A stretch of DNA of 64,000 nt from Bacillus oleivorans (GTDB lineage: Bacteria > Bacillota > Bacilli > Bacillales > JC228): positions 558,001 to 622,000 of the forward strand of contig NZ_OAOP01000001.1 in NCBI RefSeq assembly GCF_900207585.1, given 5' to 3'. The first letter of the stretch is position 1, and the number at the start of each line of letters is the position of its first letter. A program made the translations under genes and the position numbers. This document shows, piece by piece, positions 27,553 to 35,756 of this stretch. The notes under the pieces are model-generated. The model was not told the DNA's origin. It was given only the letters and a program-made list of their open reading frames with translations, and made no database searches.

Positions 27553-29010
27553 ATGGATTCAGGAACAATTCTAATTATAACCCTATCAACGATTACGATT
27601 ATAAATATCATCCTTGCTGGAGTTCTTATTTTTATAGAACGGAGAGATGCTGGGTCAACTTGGGCTTGGCTAATGATATTATTTTTCCTGCCGATTGCAG
27701 GTTTCTTTGCCTATCTGTTATTTGGCAGACAATTAAAACAGAAGAATTTCTATAATCTATCTGCGGAAGAACGAGAATCGTTTAAGCTTGCGATTGATGA
27801 ACAGGTTGATGAAATCAAGTCGAGCGAAAAGTTCCGCAACAACCGACTTTTAGCAAAACACTCGCAATTATTGTTAATGAATTTAAAATCATCGACTTCG
27901 ATTGTAACAACTGATAATGAAGTTGAAATTTTTAGCGATGGCCAACAGAAGTTTAATGCTTTATTTGAAGATATAAGAAATGCTAAAAAGGAAATCAATA
28001 TTCAGTATTACATTATTCAGCGCGATGCTTTAGGAAAAAAACTGCGGGACGAGCTAACCCAAAAGGCAAAAGCCGGTGTGAAAGTCCGTGTTCTTTACGA
28101 TGAAATCGGATCAAGAAGAATGAGCCGCGGTTTTTTTAAAGAACTGATTGAAAACAATGGGGAAGTGGAGGTTTTCTTCCCGTCCTATCTAAAATTTATT
28201 AATCCGCGGATGAATAACCGAAATCACCGAAAACTCTGTATTATAGACGGCAAAGTCGGCTATATCGGCGGTTTTAACGTCGGGGACGAATACTTAGGGA
28301 ACAATAAAAGATTCGGCTTCTGGCGTGACACACACCTGCGGGTGACAGGGGAAGCTGTAGACCACCTGCAAGCCCGGTTTATTTTAGACTGGAAACAGGC
28401 TACCCGGCAAAAAGAGACTCATTATGAAGATTTCTTATATACGACCGTACGCAATACCGGGAGGTCCCCGATTCAAATTGTGGACAGTGGACCGAACTCG
28501 GATACAGAGCATATTAAAAATATGTACATTAAGCTTATTTTAACGGCGAAAAAGCAGGTTTTAATCCAAAGCCCGTACTTTATTCCAGATGCGAGTTTTA
28601 TGGATGCCTGTAAAATTGCGCTGCTTGCAGGGGTAGATGTCCGGATTATGATACCAAATAAACCGGATCATCCGTTTGTGTATTGGGCCACCTTGGCTTA
28701 CTGCGGGGAATTATTGTCATACGGGGCTAAGGTATTAATTTATGAAAATGGGTTTATGCATGCGAAAACGATTGTCGTCGATGGTGAAGTCGCTTCGGTT
28801 GGAACGGCTAATATCGATACACGCAGTTTTAAGCTGAACTTTGAAGTAAATGCCATCATATATGATGAAAAAGTAGCGCAGAAGCTCGAAGGTCTGTTTA
28901 TGGAAGATAGTGAAAAGAGTACAGAGCTGACGCAAGAAAGATACAGAGAGAGATCAAGTTCCATTAAATTTAAAGAAGCGATATCGAGGCTGTTGTCGCC
29001 GATATTGTAG
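27553..29010 (+). CDS. clsA: Cardiolipin synthase
   Basis: This 485-residue phospholipase D-family enzyme joins two phosphatidylglycerols into cardiolipin at the membrane. Two N-terminal helices (IILAGVLIFIERRDAGSTWAW within the first 60 residues) are followed by two HxK motifs: NHRKLCIIDGKVGYIGGFNVGD and MHAKTIVVDGEVASVGTANID. IQSPYFIPD and FWRDTHLRVTG are also conserved. ATG 27553 is chosen with AAGG ten bases upstream; an in-frame GTG lies at 27544. A 58-bp perfect palindrome follows the stop. Confidence 0.93.
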   Translation: MDSGTILIITLSTITIINIILAGVLIFIERRDAGSTWAWLMILFFLPIAGFFAYLLFGRQLKQKNFYNLSAEERESFKLAIDEQVDEIKSSEKFRNNRLLAKHSQLLLMNLKSSTSIVTTDNEVEIFSDGQQKFNALFEDIRNAKKEINIQYYIIQRDALGKKLRDELTQKAKAGVKVRVLYDEIGSRRMSRGFFKELIENNGEVEVFFPSYLKFINPRMNNRNHRKLCIIDGKVGYIGGFNVGDEYLGNNKRFGFWRDTHLRVTGEAVDHLQARFILDWKQATRQKETHYEDFLYTTVRNTGRSPIQIVDSGPNSDTEHIKNMYIKLILTAKKQVLIQSPYFIPDASFMDACKIALLAGVDVRIMIPNKPDHPFVYWATLAYCGELLSYGAKVLIYENGFMHAKTIVVDGEVASVGTANIDTRSFKLNFEVNAIIYDEKVAQKLEGLFMEDSEKSTELTQERYRERSSSIKFKEAISRLLSPIL

Positions 29011-29018
29011 GAAACATG

Positions 29019-29076
29019 GGGACGGTTCTCGCGTTTCTTTCGTTTCGCGAAACGAAAGAAACGCGAGAACCGTCCC
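29019..29076. repeat. 58-bp perfect palindrome made of inverted GGGACGGTTCT elements
   Basis: Each 29-bp arm starts GGGACGGTTCTCGCGTTTCT and ends TTCGTTTCG; the two arms meet with no spacer. As RNA it would form a very stable hairpin ending the clsA transcript. As DNA it could extrude a cruciform. Confidence 0.9.
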
Positions 29077-29151
29077 TTTGCTTCACTTTTATATTTTTCT
29101 TTGTGATAAGATGAAGAAAAACGGACTTTCTAGAAAGGGCTGGGCCTTTGT

Positions 29152-29697
29152 ATGATTTATCAGTTAAAGATTACGTTAAGGCGGACAAGTCCCCCCGTAT
29201 GGCGCAGAATTGAAGTGGATGATAGGACATCTTTTCGCTCTCTCCATAAATTAATTCAAATTGCTTTTGAATGGTATGACTATCATTTTCACGAATTCCA
29301 GGTTAGAGATCCCTATGGACCAAAATCAACTCGGTTTATTGAAAGCCGCATCGTAATAGGAAACCTTGAGACTGACATTGACTATAAATTTTATGTCGAT
29401 CAAGTTTTTGATGAGAACCATGCATTTCTATGTGACTGGCTGATTCGTGAAAAAGATAAGTGCATGTATGTATATGATTTCGGGGATTACTGGGAGCATG
29501 AAATTCTATTAGAAAAAATTAAACCCGCCGAAGAAAGAGATAGTTATCCGCGCTGCACAAAGGTAATGAGAGGAGCGCCTTTAGAGGATAGCGGCGGCAT
29601 TTTAGACAAAGAAATCGAAATTGATGAAAACGATGAATTAGATCGAATTAATATGGATTTTGCATGGCTTTATATGGGGATGGATGTTGGGAAATAA
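29152..29697 (+). CDS. pRiA4b ORF-3 family protein
   Basis: This 181-residue protein belongs to the plasmid pRiA4b ORF-3 family (also seen in IS1096 TnpR-like proteins). The start YQLKITLRRTSPPVWRRIEV and YDFGDYWEHEILLEKI are the family hallmarks. The function is unknown, and members are widespread as stand-alone genes or on mobile elements. There is no transposase nearby. The start ATG at 29152 follows AGAAAGGGC. Confidence 0.85.
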   Translation: MIYQLKITLRRTSPPVWRRIEVDDRTSFRSLHKLIQIAFEWYDYHFHEFQVRDPYGPKSTRFIESRIVIGNLETDIDYKFYVDQVFDENHAFLCDWLIREKDKCMYVYDFGDYWEHEILLEKIKPAEERDSYPRCTKVMRGAPLEDSGGILDKEIEIDENDELDRINMDFAWLYMGMDVGK

Positions 29698-29808
29698 AGA
29701 GTAAGCGCAGAAATCGTTTGGCGGTTGTTTTTTAAATATTTATCTGTTAAATCTTGCATTCTATTTTGCTAAAGTATTCTATTTTTCTACAAGAATTTCG
29801 GCTTGGTT

Positions 29809-29830
29809 TTTAAACGAATGTTTGTTTAAA
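29809..29830. promoter_or_regulatory. TTTAAAC/GTTTAAA palindrome upstream of the phosphatase gene
   Basis: Perfect 7-bp arms flank GAATGTTT, giving an AAACGAATGTTTGTTT-like TetR-type operator shape. The binding protein is unknown. The rest of 29698-29967 shows nothing clear. Confidence 0.35.
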
Positions 29831-29967
29831 CAGGCTGGGGTTAGGTGTGAAACCAATGGATTAGTGATTTTTTGATGTGAACCTTTTGTTTGATTTTGGC
29901 TTTTGGATTTTAATAGGGAATATCAAAATTATTGTTGTATTTTTACACTAAGGTGAGGAAATTTGCT

Positions 29968-30528
29968 ATGGAGACCAATCTATATTTTGTTAGACATGCT
30001 CATTCCATTTATACACCGGAAGAGTTAGAGAGGCCTTTGTCTGAAACAGGAGTGAGAGATGCCGTTCGGGTCACTGAGTTTCTAAAAAAAGAGGTCATTG
30101 ATCAGGTTGTCTCTAGCCCGTATAAAAGAGCGATGCAAACAGTAGAAGGGATCGCGAGTTTTATAGGAAAAGACATTGAAATTGTCGAAGATTTACGAGA
30201 ACGTACGCTTAGCGGGAAACCGGTTGAAGATTTTGATGGTGCGATAACTCGAGTTTGGCAGGATCCGAATTTTTCATGGGAGGGTGGAGAGTCCAATTCT
30301 GTGGCTCAAAAAAGGGGTGTCGGCGCAACCCTGCTTTTACTGGAAAATTATCGGGGGAAAAATATTGTTGTAGGAACGCATGGGAATCTCATGGTTCTGA
30401 TCATGAGTAATTTTGATCCATCATATGATTTTCAGTTTTGGCAAAACCTCGAAATGCCGGATATTTATCAAATGACATTTGCGGGGAATGACTTGGTAAA
30501 AGTGAGGAGAATTTGGGAAAAGAAGTAA
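29968..30528 (+). CDS. Histidine phosphatase family protein
   Basis: This 186-residue phosphoglycerate-mutase-like phosphatase has the N-terminal phosphohistidine motif LYFVRHAHS, the SSPYKRAMQT segment, and the second catalytic His in VVGTHGNLM. It is probably a soluble phosphatase of unknown substrate. GGTGAGG supports ATG 29968; the upstream in-frame start at 29932 has no SD. It converges on the EcsC-like gene. Confidence 0.88.
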   Translation: METNLYFVRHAHSIYTPEELERPLSETGVRDAVRVTEFLKKEVIDQVVSSPYKRAMQTVEGIASFIGKDIEIVEDLRERTLSGKPVEDFDGAITRVWQDPNFSWEGGESNSVAQKRGVGATLLLLENYRGKNIVVGTHGNLMVLIMSNFDPSYDFQFWQNLEMPDIYQMTFAGNDLVKVRRIWEKK

Positions 30529-30563
30529 TGCTTAGGTGAAGATTAAGCCTTACTTCTTTTCTT

Positions 30564-31400
30564 TTATTCTGACGGATGGAGGAGCGGGGCTTCGTTTTCC
30601 AACTGGCGGATTCTTTCCATTATTCTTCGTTTTCGATACAGCATCGTACCTGCTTCCGATATGTCCTGAAGCATGGAACGGTTATTGAAAGCACCGAAAA
30701 GGATGCCGGCAATCGGAATCATTTGAAAGAATTTTTTCCATCCGTACTGGTCGCGGTATGTATAAATGACTTCACGCCACCCTTGGAGCTGGGAAAGCAT
30801 CTCTTTCGACTCTGTTTCCCTATTATAAAAATGGGATAGTTCATTTAAAATCGCCTTTTTACCGACAATATCTGCTGAGGAGAACTGGAGACATTTGACG
30901 ATAAACACCCGTTCACTTTTTTCATTGGGGTCATATCCATGGATAATCGCAATTTCCTGAAGGGTCTTTAGCGAAAGGCCAAGCAGGGCCGGGATATCAA
31001 TCGCTAGCGTAAAAATCCCGCCAATTCCAGTTGTGGCACCTTGAACAGTGGCCAATTTAATTCTGTTTTCCGCTAATTCCTGACTCGTTCTCTCCATTAC
31101 CTCTAACGGCAGCTTTTCAACATCGGCAATGCTCTCTAGCGGAGTTCCTGCCTGTTTTTCGAGCGCTCGTAAAATCTGCTTTTCCGAAGTTAAATACTTG
31201 CCTCCCGTTGAAATATAATTCCCCAGCTCATCCAGCAAAACCCCAATTTTCTTATGTATAAACTTAGGCGTAATCTTATCCAGCAGCTTAAACGGAAGTC
31301 GCCCAATCCGCTCCCAAAACCACAGCCCGCTCTGATCCTTCTCCCACTTCTTAATTTTTTTCAACTCATCCTGTAATATTTCCATCTGTTCACTCGACAA
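30564..31400 (-). CDS. EcsC family protein
   Basis: This 278-residue protein is of the EcsC family. Conserved features include an amphipathic N-terminal helix region, VQGATTGIGGIFTLAIDIP (a Gly-rich hydrophobic segment), LKTLQEIAIIHGYDP and a second hydrophobic segment IPIAGILFGAFNN. In B. subtilis, EcsC is encoded with the EcsAB transporter, but here it stands alone. The start is TTG at 31400 behind AGGTGG; ATG 31385 lacks an SD. A stop-proximal-type element overlaps its upstream region (31405-31450, same + orientation as other copies). Confidence 0.85.
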   Translation of the reverse strand: MSSEQMEILQDELKKIKKWEKDQSGLWFWERIGRLPFKLLDKITPKFIHKKIGVLLDELGNYISTGGKYLTSEKQILRALEKQAGTPLESIADVEKLPLEVMERTSQELAENRIKLATVQGATTGIGGIFTLAIDIPALLGLSLKTLQEIAIIHGYDPNEKSERVFIVKCLQFSSADIVGKKAILNELSHFYNRETESKEMLSQLQGWREVIYTYRDQYGWKKFFQMIPIAGILFGAFNNRSMLQDISEAGTMLYRKRRIMERIRQLENEAPLLHPSE

Positions 31401-31549
31401 AAGCTGTCACCACCTGAATTTTCTAGATTCACAAATATTGTTCCACGGCTTGTCTGAATGTATTTTAGCATAATGGAGGGGGGAAAGCTTAATGGGGGCT
31501 TGTGACGGGTTTAGAAAAAAGAGGAGCTGAGTTATGGATTTTGGTGTGG

Positions 31550-32130
31550 AGTCCGGTATTTTGGTGTTGAGTCCTGAAAAACGGGAGCTGAGTTCTGAAA
31601 AACGGGAGCCGAGTTCTGAAAAACGGGAGCTGAGTTCTGAAAATATGTGCTGAGTTCTGATAAACGAGTACTGAGTTCTGAAAAACGGGAGCCGAGTTCT
31701 GAAAAACGGGAGCTGAGTTCTGAAAATATGTGCTGCGTTCTGATAAACGAGTACTGAGTTCTGATAAACGGATGCTGAGTTCTGAAAAACGTGAGCTGAG
31801 TTCTGAAAAACGTGTGCTGAATTCTGAAAAACGGGAGCTGAGTTCTGATAAACGAGTACTAAGTTCTGATAAAGGGGAGCTGAGTTCTGAAAAACGGGAG
31901 CTGAGTTCTGAAAAACGGGAGCCGAGTTCTCATAAAGGGGTGCTGAGTTCTGAAAAACGGGTGCCGAGTTCTGAAAAACGTGAGCTGAGTTCTGATAAAC
32001 GAGTACTGAGTTCTGATAAACGAGTACTGAGTTCCGAAAAACTGAGAGTTTAGTTCCGATAAACGGTGCTAATTTCCGAAAAACGAGGTGCAGAGTTCAA
32101 AAAAGAATGCTAAGTTCGAAAAAAAGAGTC
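31550..32130 (+). repeat. Tandem array B: about 27 units of 21 bp, core GAGTTCTGAAAAACGG
   Basis: The unit is GAGTTCTGAAAAACGGGAGC plus T/C, usually 21 bp, with variants GATAAACGAGTACT and GAAAATATGTGCT (20 bp). Units 2-5 and 6-9 repeat each other as an 83-bp block, showing recent segmental duplication; the right end is degenerate. The two 20-bp units break any reading frame, so a 107-codon frame at 31730-32053 is a by-product. A copy of the stop-proximal element follows at about 32157-32180. The array fills most of the space between ecsC and the ROK gene. Confidence 0.9.
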
Positions 32131-32210
32131 CGGGTCTCAATCCGTGGCGTGAAGCATCCTAGTCGTGACAGGCACGCCCAGAACCATAAAAACGATTTAT
32201 TCAGAATATA

Positions 32211-32240
32211 TTGACTTGTAAGCGGTTCCCTAAGTATAAT
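32211..32240 (+). promoter_or_regulatory. Sigma-A promoter of the ROK-ABC-lyase cluster
   Basis: TTGACT (32211-32216) and TATAAT (32235-32240) are 18 bp apart. The spacer holds TGTAAGCGGTTCCC, a 12-of-14 match to cre, so weak CcpA control is possible. Confidence 0.7.
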
Positions 32241-32253
32241 AGGTTTTAAGTTT

Positions 32254-32286
32254 GTTAGGTTAACTAACTAACTTTGTCCAACCTAA
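32254..32286 (+). promoter_or_regulatory. Putative ROK-regulator operator
   Basis: GTTAGGTTAACTAAC (32254-32268) is a near-perfect palindrome just after the -10, resembling XylR/NagC-type operators. In addition TTAGGTT (32255-32261) and AACCTAA (32280-32286) form a wider inverted repeat. The position right after the promoter suggests autorepression. Confidence 0.5.
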
Positions 32287-32336
32287 AATTAACAAAACTT
32301 TTCCAACCCGGAACCAAAGCGTGTGGGAGGCTGGAG

Positions 32337-33527
32337 ATGAGAGCAGTGGCAAATAATAAGGCGAGTCCGAAGCTGGTAAAGCAGATGAATCGTCAGATGA
32401 TTTTAAGTGAATTGAAAAGCAATCCGCGTCAGTCGCGCGCAGACATTGCAAAGCAAACGAAGCTAAGCCGGCCTTGCGTATCGGAACTGGTCAAGGAAAT
32501 GATTGATGAGGGACTGATCCTTGAAGTCGGTCCAGGTGCTTCAACGGGCGGGAAGCGGCCGATTTTACTCGAGTACAATGTGAAATCCAATTTTGTACTG
32601 GGCGCGATGATTGCGAACAGTCGTCTTTCTGTGATACTTGCTGATATGCAAGGGGAATGGATTGATCTCGTTCACCGCGATTTTACAATTCCAACCGATG
32701 GGCATTTTATCGTACAGCTCATAGAGACGACAGTTCGAAAATTGTTAACCAATCAGCAAGTCTCTCCTGAAGATATTTTAGGCATGGCGATTGGAATTCC
32801 TGGGATCACCTCGACAACTCAACAAAAGATTGGATTCTCACCAGGGGTGGATTGGGAACAAGTGAACTTAGTGGCAGAGCTGTCAGACAGGCTTTCGATT
32901 GAAGTCGTCGTTGATAATGATGTCAACATGATGACGATTGGTGAGTACCACCGCGGGTTTGGCGTAAATGTTACGGATCTTGTTTATATGTTTGTTGGTA
33001 ATGGGGTTGGAAGCGGCATTATTTTAGATGGGAAGTTTCATAAAGGCTCACATAGTGCAGCCGGTGAAATTGGTCTCATGCGGCTCGGAACCGATTCAAG
33101 GAAAAGTGCAAGTATGGGTGTTTTTGAGAGTAACTATGGCTTACTTGGAATTCGGGCAAAGCTCCAAGAAAATGGTCTTTCCGTTCAGCAAAATCAGTCC
33201 CTGCTCGATTACTTGCAGCAGACTGAGGCTGTCAATGATGTCGCCAAATCGATTTTACATGAAGTAATCGACCACTGGGCGGCCGCGGTCATCAACCTTT
33301 CTAGTATTCTAGATCCGCAAATGATTATATTATCTGGTGAGATGGCGATGTTAAATGAAAAGTCATTCAAGCAGTTTACCAGAATTATAGAAAGCCATTT
33401 ACCGGAAACACCGGAAATCAGAGTCACCACTCTCGGTTCTAAAGCAGGCTTACATGGAGCTGTACATTTGGCATTAGAGAGCTTCTCGCAAGCCGGGCTT
33501 CTGAATAAAAATCGTTTACATATGTGA
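32337..33527 (+). CDS. ROK family transcriptional regulator (XylR/NagC type)
   Basis: This is a 396-residue repressor with an N-terminal winged helix-turn-helix (SRADIAKQTKLSRPCVSELV) and a sugar-kinase-like ROK domain (GMAIGIPGI; VDNDVNMMTIGEY; GNGVGSGIILDG; GEIG). The usual ROK zinc site (CxCGxxGC after the HxxxGE region) is absent: the GEIGLMRLG segment runs into DSRKSASMG. It probably binds a sugar or sugar derivative and controls the seven-gene cluster it heads. GGGAGG six bases upstream supports ATG 32337. Confidence 0.88.
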   Translation: MRAVANNKASPKLVKQMNRQMILSELKSNPRQSRADIAKQTKLSRPCVSELVKEMIDEGLILEVGPGASTGGKRPILLEYNVKSNFVLGAMIANSRLSVILADMQGEWIDLVHRDFTIPTDGHFIVQLIETTVRKLLTNQQVSPEDILGMAIGIPGITSTTQQKIGFSPGVDWEQVNLVAELSDRLSIEVVVDNDVNMMTIGEYHRGFGVNVTDLVYMFVGNGVGSGIILDGKFHKGSHSAAGEIGLMRLGTDSRKSASMGVFESNYGLLGIRAKLQENGLSVQQNQSLLDYLQQTEAVNDVAKSILHEVIDHWAAAVINLSSILDPQMIILSGEMAMLNEKSFKQFTRIIESHLPETPEIRVTTLGSKAGLHGAVHLALESFSQAGLLNKNRLHM

Positions 33528-33541
33528 AGGGGGTAAAAACA

Positions 33542-34612
33542 TTGAAGTTGAAAAAATGGCTCATTTTAGTTGTAGCTGCAGTCATGATGTTTTTAACAGC
33601 GTGTAGCTCCGAAAGCAGTAATGGAGGTAACGGAGAGGGAGAAGGAGAAACAGGAGAAGGCGGATCTGGCAAACTAGTCATCTATACGGCCCGTGATCAG
33701 ACGATTGTAGACAAGGTCGTTGCGATGTTTAATGAAAAGTATCCAGATGTCCAAGTAGAAGTATTAACGATGGGGGCGCAGCAAATTTTAGAGCGGGTTC
33801 GGGCTGAAAAAGCCAATCCGCAAGCAGACTTTTGGTGGGGCGGAACCCAATCTGCACTGATGACAGCTGCAGATGAAGACTTGCTGGAATCATTTAAACC
33901 AAGCTTTGATGAGTTTATTAAACCTGAACATAAGGATTCTGAAAATCGCTGGTATGGGGAAATGCTGCTTCCAGAGGTCATCATGATTAACAGCGATGTG
34001 TTAACCAAAGAATCAGCACCACAGGACTGGGACGATCTGCTTGATCCTAAATGGGAAGATGAAATCATTATCCGCGGAGTATTAGCTTCCGGAACTATGA
34101 GAACCATCTATTCGGCCATGATTTTCCGTCAGGATCAGAGCGATCCTGAAAAAGGGTATGACTGGCTCCGTCAGTTAGATGCCAACACGAAAGAATATGC
34201 ACAAGATCCTACTAACCTTTATTTAAAATTAGCGCGTCAAGAAGGAACGATTTCGCTTTGGAACTTGCAGGACATTTTATTGCAAAAATATGAGCACAAC
34301 CAGCCATTCGATTATGTCTATCCAGAAAGCGGAGCGCCTATTCTTGTTGATGGCGTAGGTCTAGTCAAGGGTGCGAAAAACATAGAAAATGCGAAGCTGT
34401 TCTATGAATTTATTTTTGACCCTGAAGTAAGAACGGTTCTTGCACAAGATCTATATCAAATTCCAACCCGTACAGACATCCCAGAGGATCAAATGCCAGA
34501 TTGGTATAAAGAGCTAGACCTTAAAGAATTAGATATTGATTGGCAAGTAATGGCCGAAAAAGAAACAGAATGGATGCAATATTGGGACGAAAATATTAAA
34601 AGCCAAAACTAA
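33542..34612 (+). CDS. ABC transporter solute-binding lipoprotein (iron(III)/phosphosugar-type, AfuA-like)
   Basis: This is a 356-residue lipoprotein: signal peptide MKLKKWLILVVAAVMMFLTA, then the lipidated Cys in TACSSES, a Gly/Glu-rich linker, and a family-1 binding domain beginning KLVIYTARDQTIVDKVVAMF. ADFWWGGTQSAL is typical of the FbpA/AfuA group. That group includes ferric iron, hexose-phosphate (AfuA) and phosphonate binders, so annotation as an iron carrier would be unsafe. I see no Tyr-Tyr iron motif. TTG 33542 with AAGGGGG is the best start; the longer in-frame GTG at 33524 overlaps the ROK stop. Confidence 0.85.
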   Translation: MKLKKWLILVVAAVMMFLTACSSESSNGGNGEGEGETGEGGSGKLVIYTARDQTIVDKVVAMFNEKYPDVQVEVLTMGAQQILERVRAEKANPQADFWWGGTQSALMTAADEDLLESFKPSFDEFIKPEHKDSENRWYGEMLLPEVIMINSDVLTKESAPQDWDDLLDPKWEDEIIIRGVLASGTMRTIYSAMIFRQDQSDPEKGYDWLRQLDANTKEYAQDPTNLYLKLARQEGTISLWNLQDILLQKYEHNQPFDYVYPESGAPILVDGVGLVKGAKNIENAKLFYEFIFDPEVRTVLAQDLYQIPTRTDIPEDQMPDWYKELDLKELDIDWQVMAEKETEWMQYWDENIKSQN

Positions 34613-34626
34613 AAAGCTTAAAACTT

Positions 34627-34653
34627 AACAGGGTGAAGGTTCTTCACCCTGTT
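34627..34653 (+). promoter_or_regulatory. Intercistronic stem-loop after the binding-protein gene
   Basis: Perfect 11-bp arms AACAGGGTGAA and TTCACCCTGTT enclose GGTTC. There is no T run, so it probably stabilises the upstream mRNA and gives more binding protein than ATPase. Confidence 0.7.
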
Positions 34654-34675
34654 CTACATAAGAGAGGTGTCAACA

Positions 34676-35746
34676 TTGAAGGGTGTCAAGCTTGAACATG
34701 TAACAAAGACATTTGGAGCTGTAAAAGGCGTTGAAAATGTCGATATCAATGTGAAGCCGGGGGAGTTTTTCACGTTTCTCGGCCCCAGCGGCTGCGGAAA
34801 AACGACGACGCTCCGGATGATTGCAGGCTTTTATTTTCCATCGAGTGGTAAAATTTATTTCGATAATCAGGATGTTACGAATTTAAAGCCGGATAAGCGC
34901 AATATTGGAATGGTATTTCAAAACTATGCGCTTTTTCCCCATATGACGGTTTTTGAAAATATTGCATTTGGACTCCAGGTGAGGAAGCTCTCAAAAGCAG
35001 AGATCCAAGAAAAAGTAGAACGGGCTCAGAAGTTAGTTCATTTGGATGGATACGGGCACCGGAAAATTACAGAGCTGTCTGGCGGACAGCAGCAGCGGGT
35101 GGCGCTTGCGCGGGCACTTGTCATAGAGCCAGATATTCTGCTTCTTGATGAGCCGCTTTCCAATCTTGATGCAAAGCTTCGCGAGGAAACGAGACTGGAA
35201 ATTAAACGGCTCCAGGTCGAGCTTGGCGTTACAACAATTTACGTAACTCATGACCAAACAGAAGCAATGGCGATGTCTGACCGGATTATGGTTATGAATA
35301 AGGGTGAGGTTCAGCAAATCGGAACTCCACAGGAAATCTACAATAAGCCGGTCAACCATTTTGTCGCATCCTTTATTGGAGAATCCAATTTAATAGATAG
35401 CGAGATTATTGAAGTAAATGGCAATGCCGTAACGGTAAAAATCGGGAACGGGACGCTGTTAGCAGGGAATAAAAACAATGCAGCACCAAACACTGATTTT
35501 ACAAAGGGCAATAAAATTAAGCTCTCGATTCGTCCGGAAGTGATTGTCCAAGGTGACGGAACAAATTCTGTTACTGGTGAGATCCAGCTTGTAGAATTTA
35601 CGGGTGTGAGCATCAACTATATTGTCAAAGTAGCGAGCGAGATGATCAAGGTAATGATCATTAATAAAGGAGAAAAAATTCTCGACCGTGGCGATTCCAT
35701 TACACTTCGAATTCCTGAACATGGAATCTATTTTATAGGCGAATGA
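34676..35746 (+). CDS. ABC transporter ATPase (PotA/FbpC-type)
   Basis: This 356-residue importer ATPase has Walker A GPSGCGKTT, a Q-loop in MVFQNYALFPHMTV, signature LSGGQQQRVALARAL, Walker B ILLLDEPLSNLD, and H-loop His in YVTHDQTEAM. The C-terminal ~110 residues form a TOBE domain. It partners the fused permease immediately downstream. The best start is TTG 34676 behind AGAGAGG. Confidence 0.93.
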   Translation: MKGVKLEHVTKTFGAVKGVENVDINVKPGEFFTFLGPSGCGKTTTLRMIAGFYFPSSGKIYFDNQDVTNLKPDKRNIGMVFQNYALFPHMTVFENIAFGLQVRKLSKAEIQEKVERAQKLVHLDGYGHRKITELSGGQQQRVALARALVIEPDILLLDEPLSNLDAKLREETRLEIKRLQVELGVTTIYVTHDQTEAMAMSDRIMVMNKGEVQQIGTPQEIYNKPVNHFVASFIGESNLIDSEIIEVNGNAVTVKIGNGTLLAGNKNNAAPNTDFTKGNKIKLSIRPEVIVQGDGTNSVTGEIQLVEFTGVSINYIVKVASEMIKVMIINKGEKILDRGDSITLRIPEHGIYFIGE

Positions 35747-35756
35747 AGGTGAAAAC

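Noticed and set aside
29152-29697. Mobile element suggested by the pRiA4b ORF-3 family name
   Set aside because: No transposase, terminal inverted repeats or target duplication around the gene; stand-alone members are common.
31730-32053. Open frame of 107 codons with heptad LSSEKRE repeats
   Set aside because: It lies wholly in tandem array B, lacks an SD, and 20-bp units break the frame just upstream; it is a by-product of a 21-bp period.
35033-35359. Minus-strand open frames inside the ABC ATPase and permease genes
   Set aside because: Shadow frames of strongly supported genes; none has a start signal or recognisable domain.
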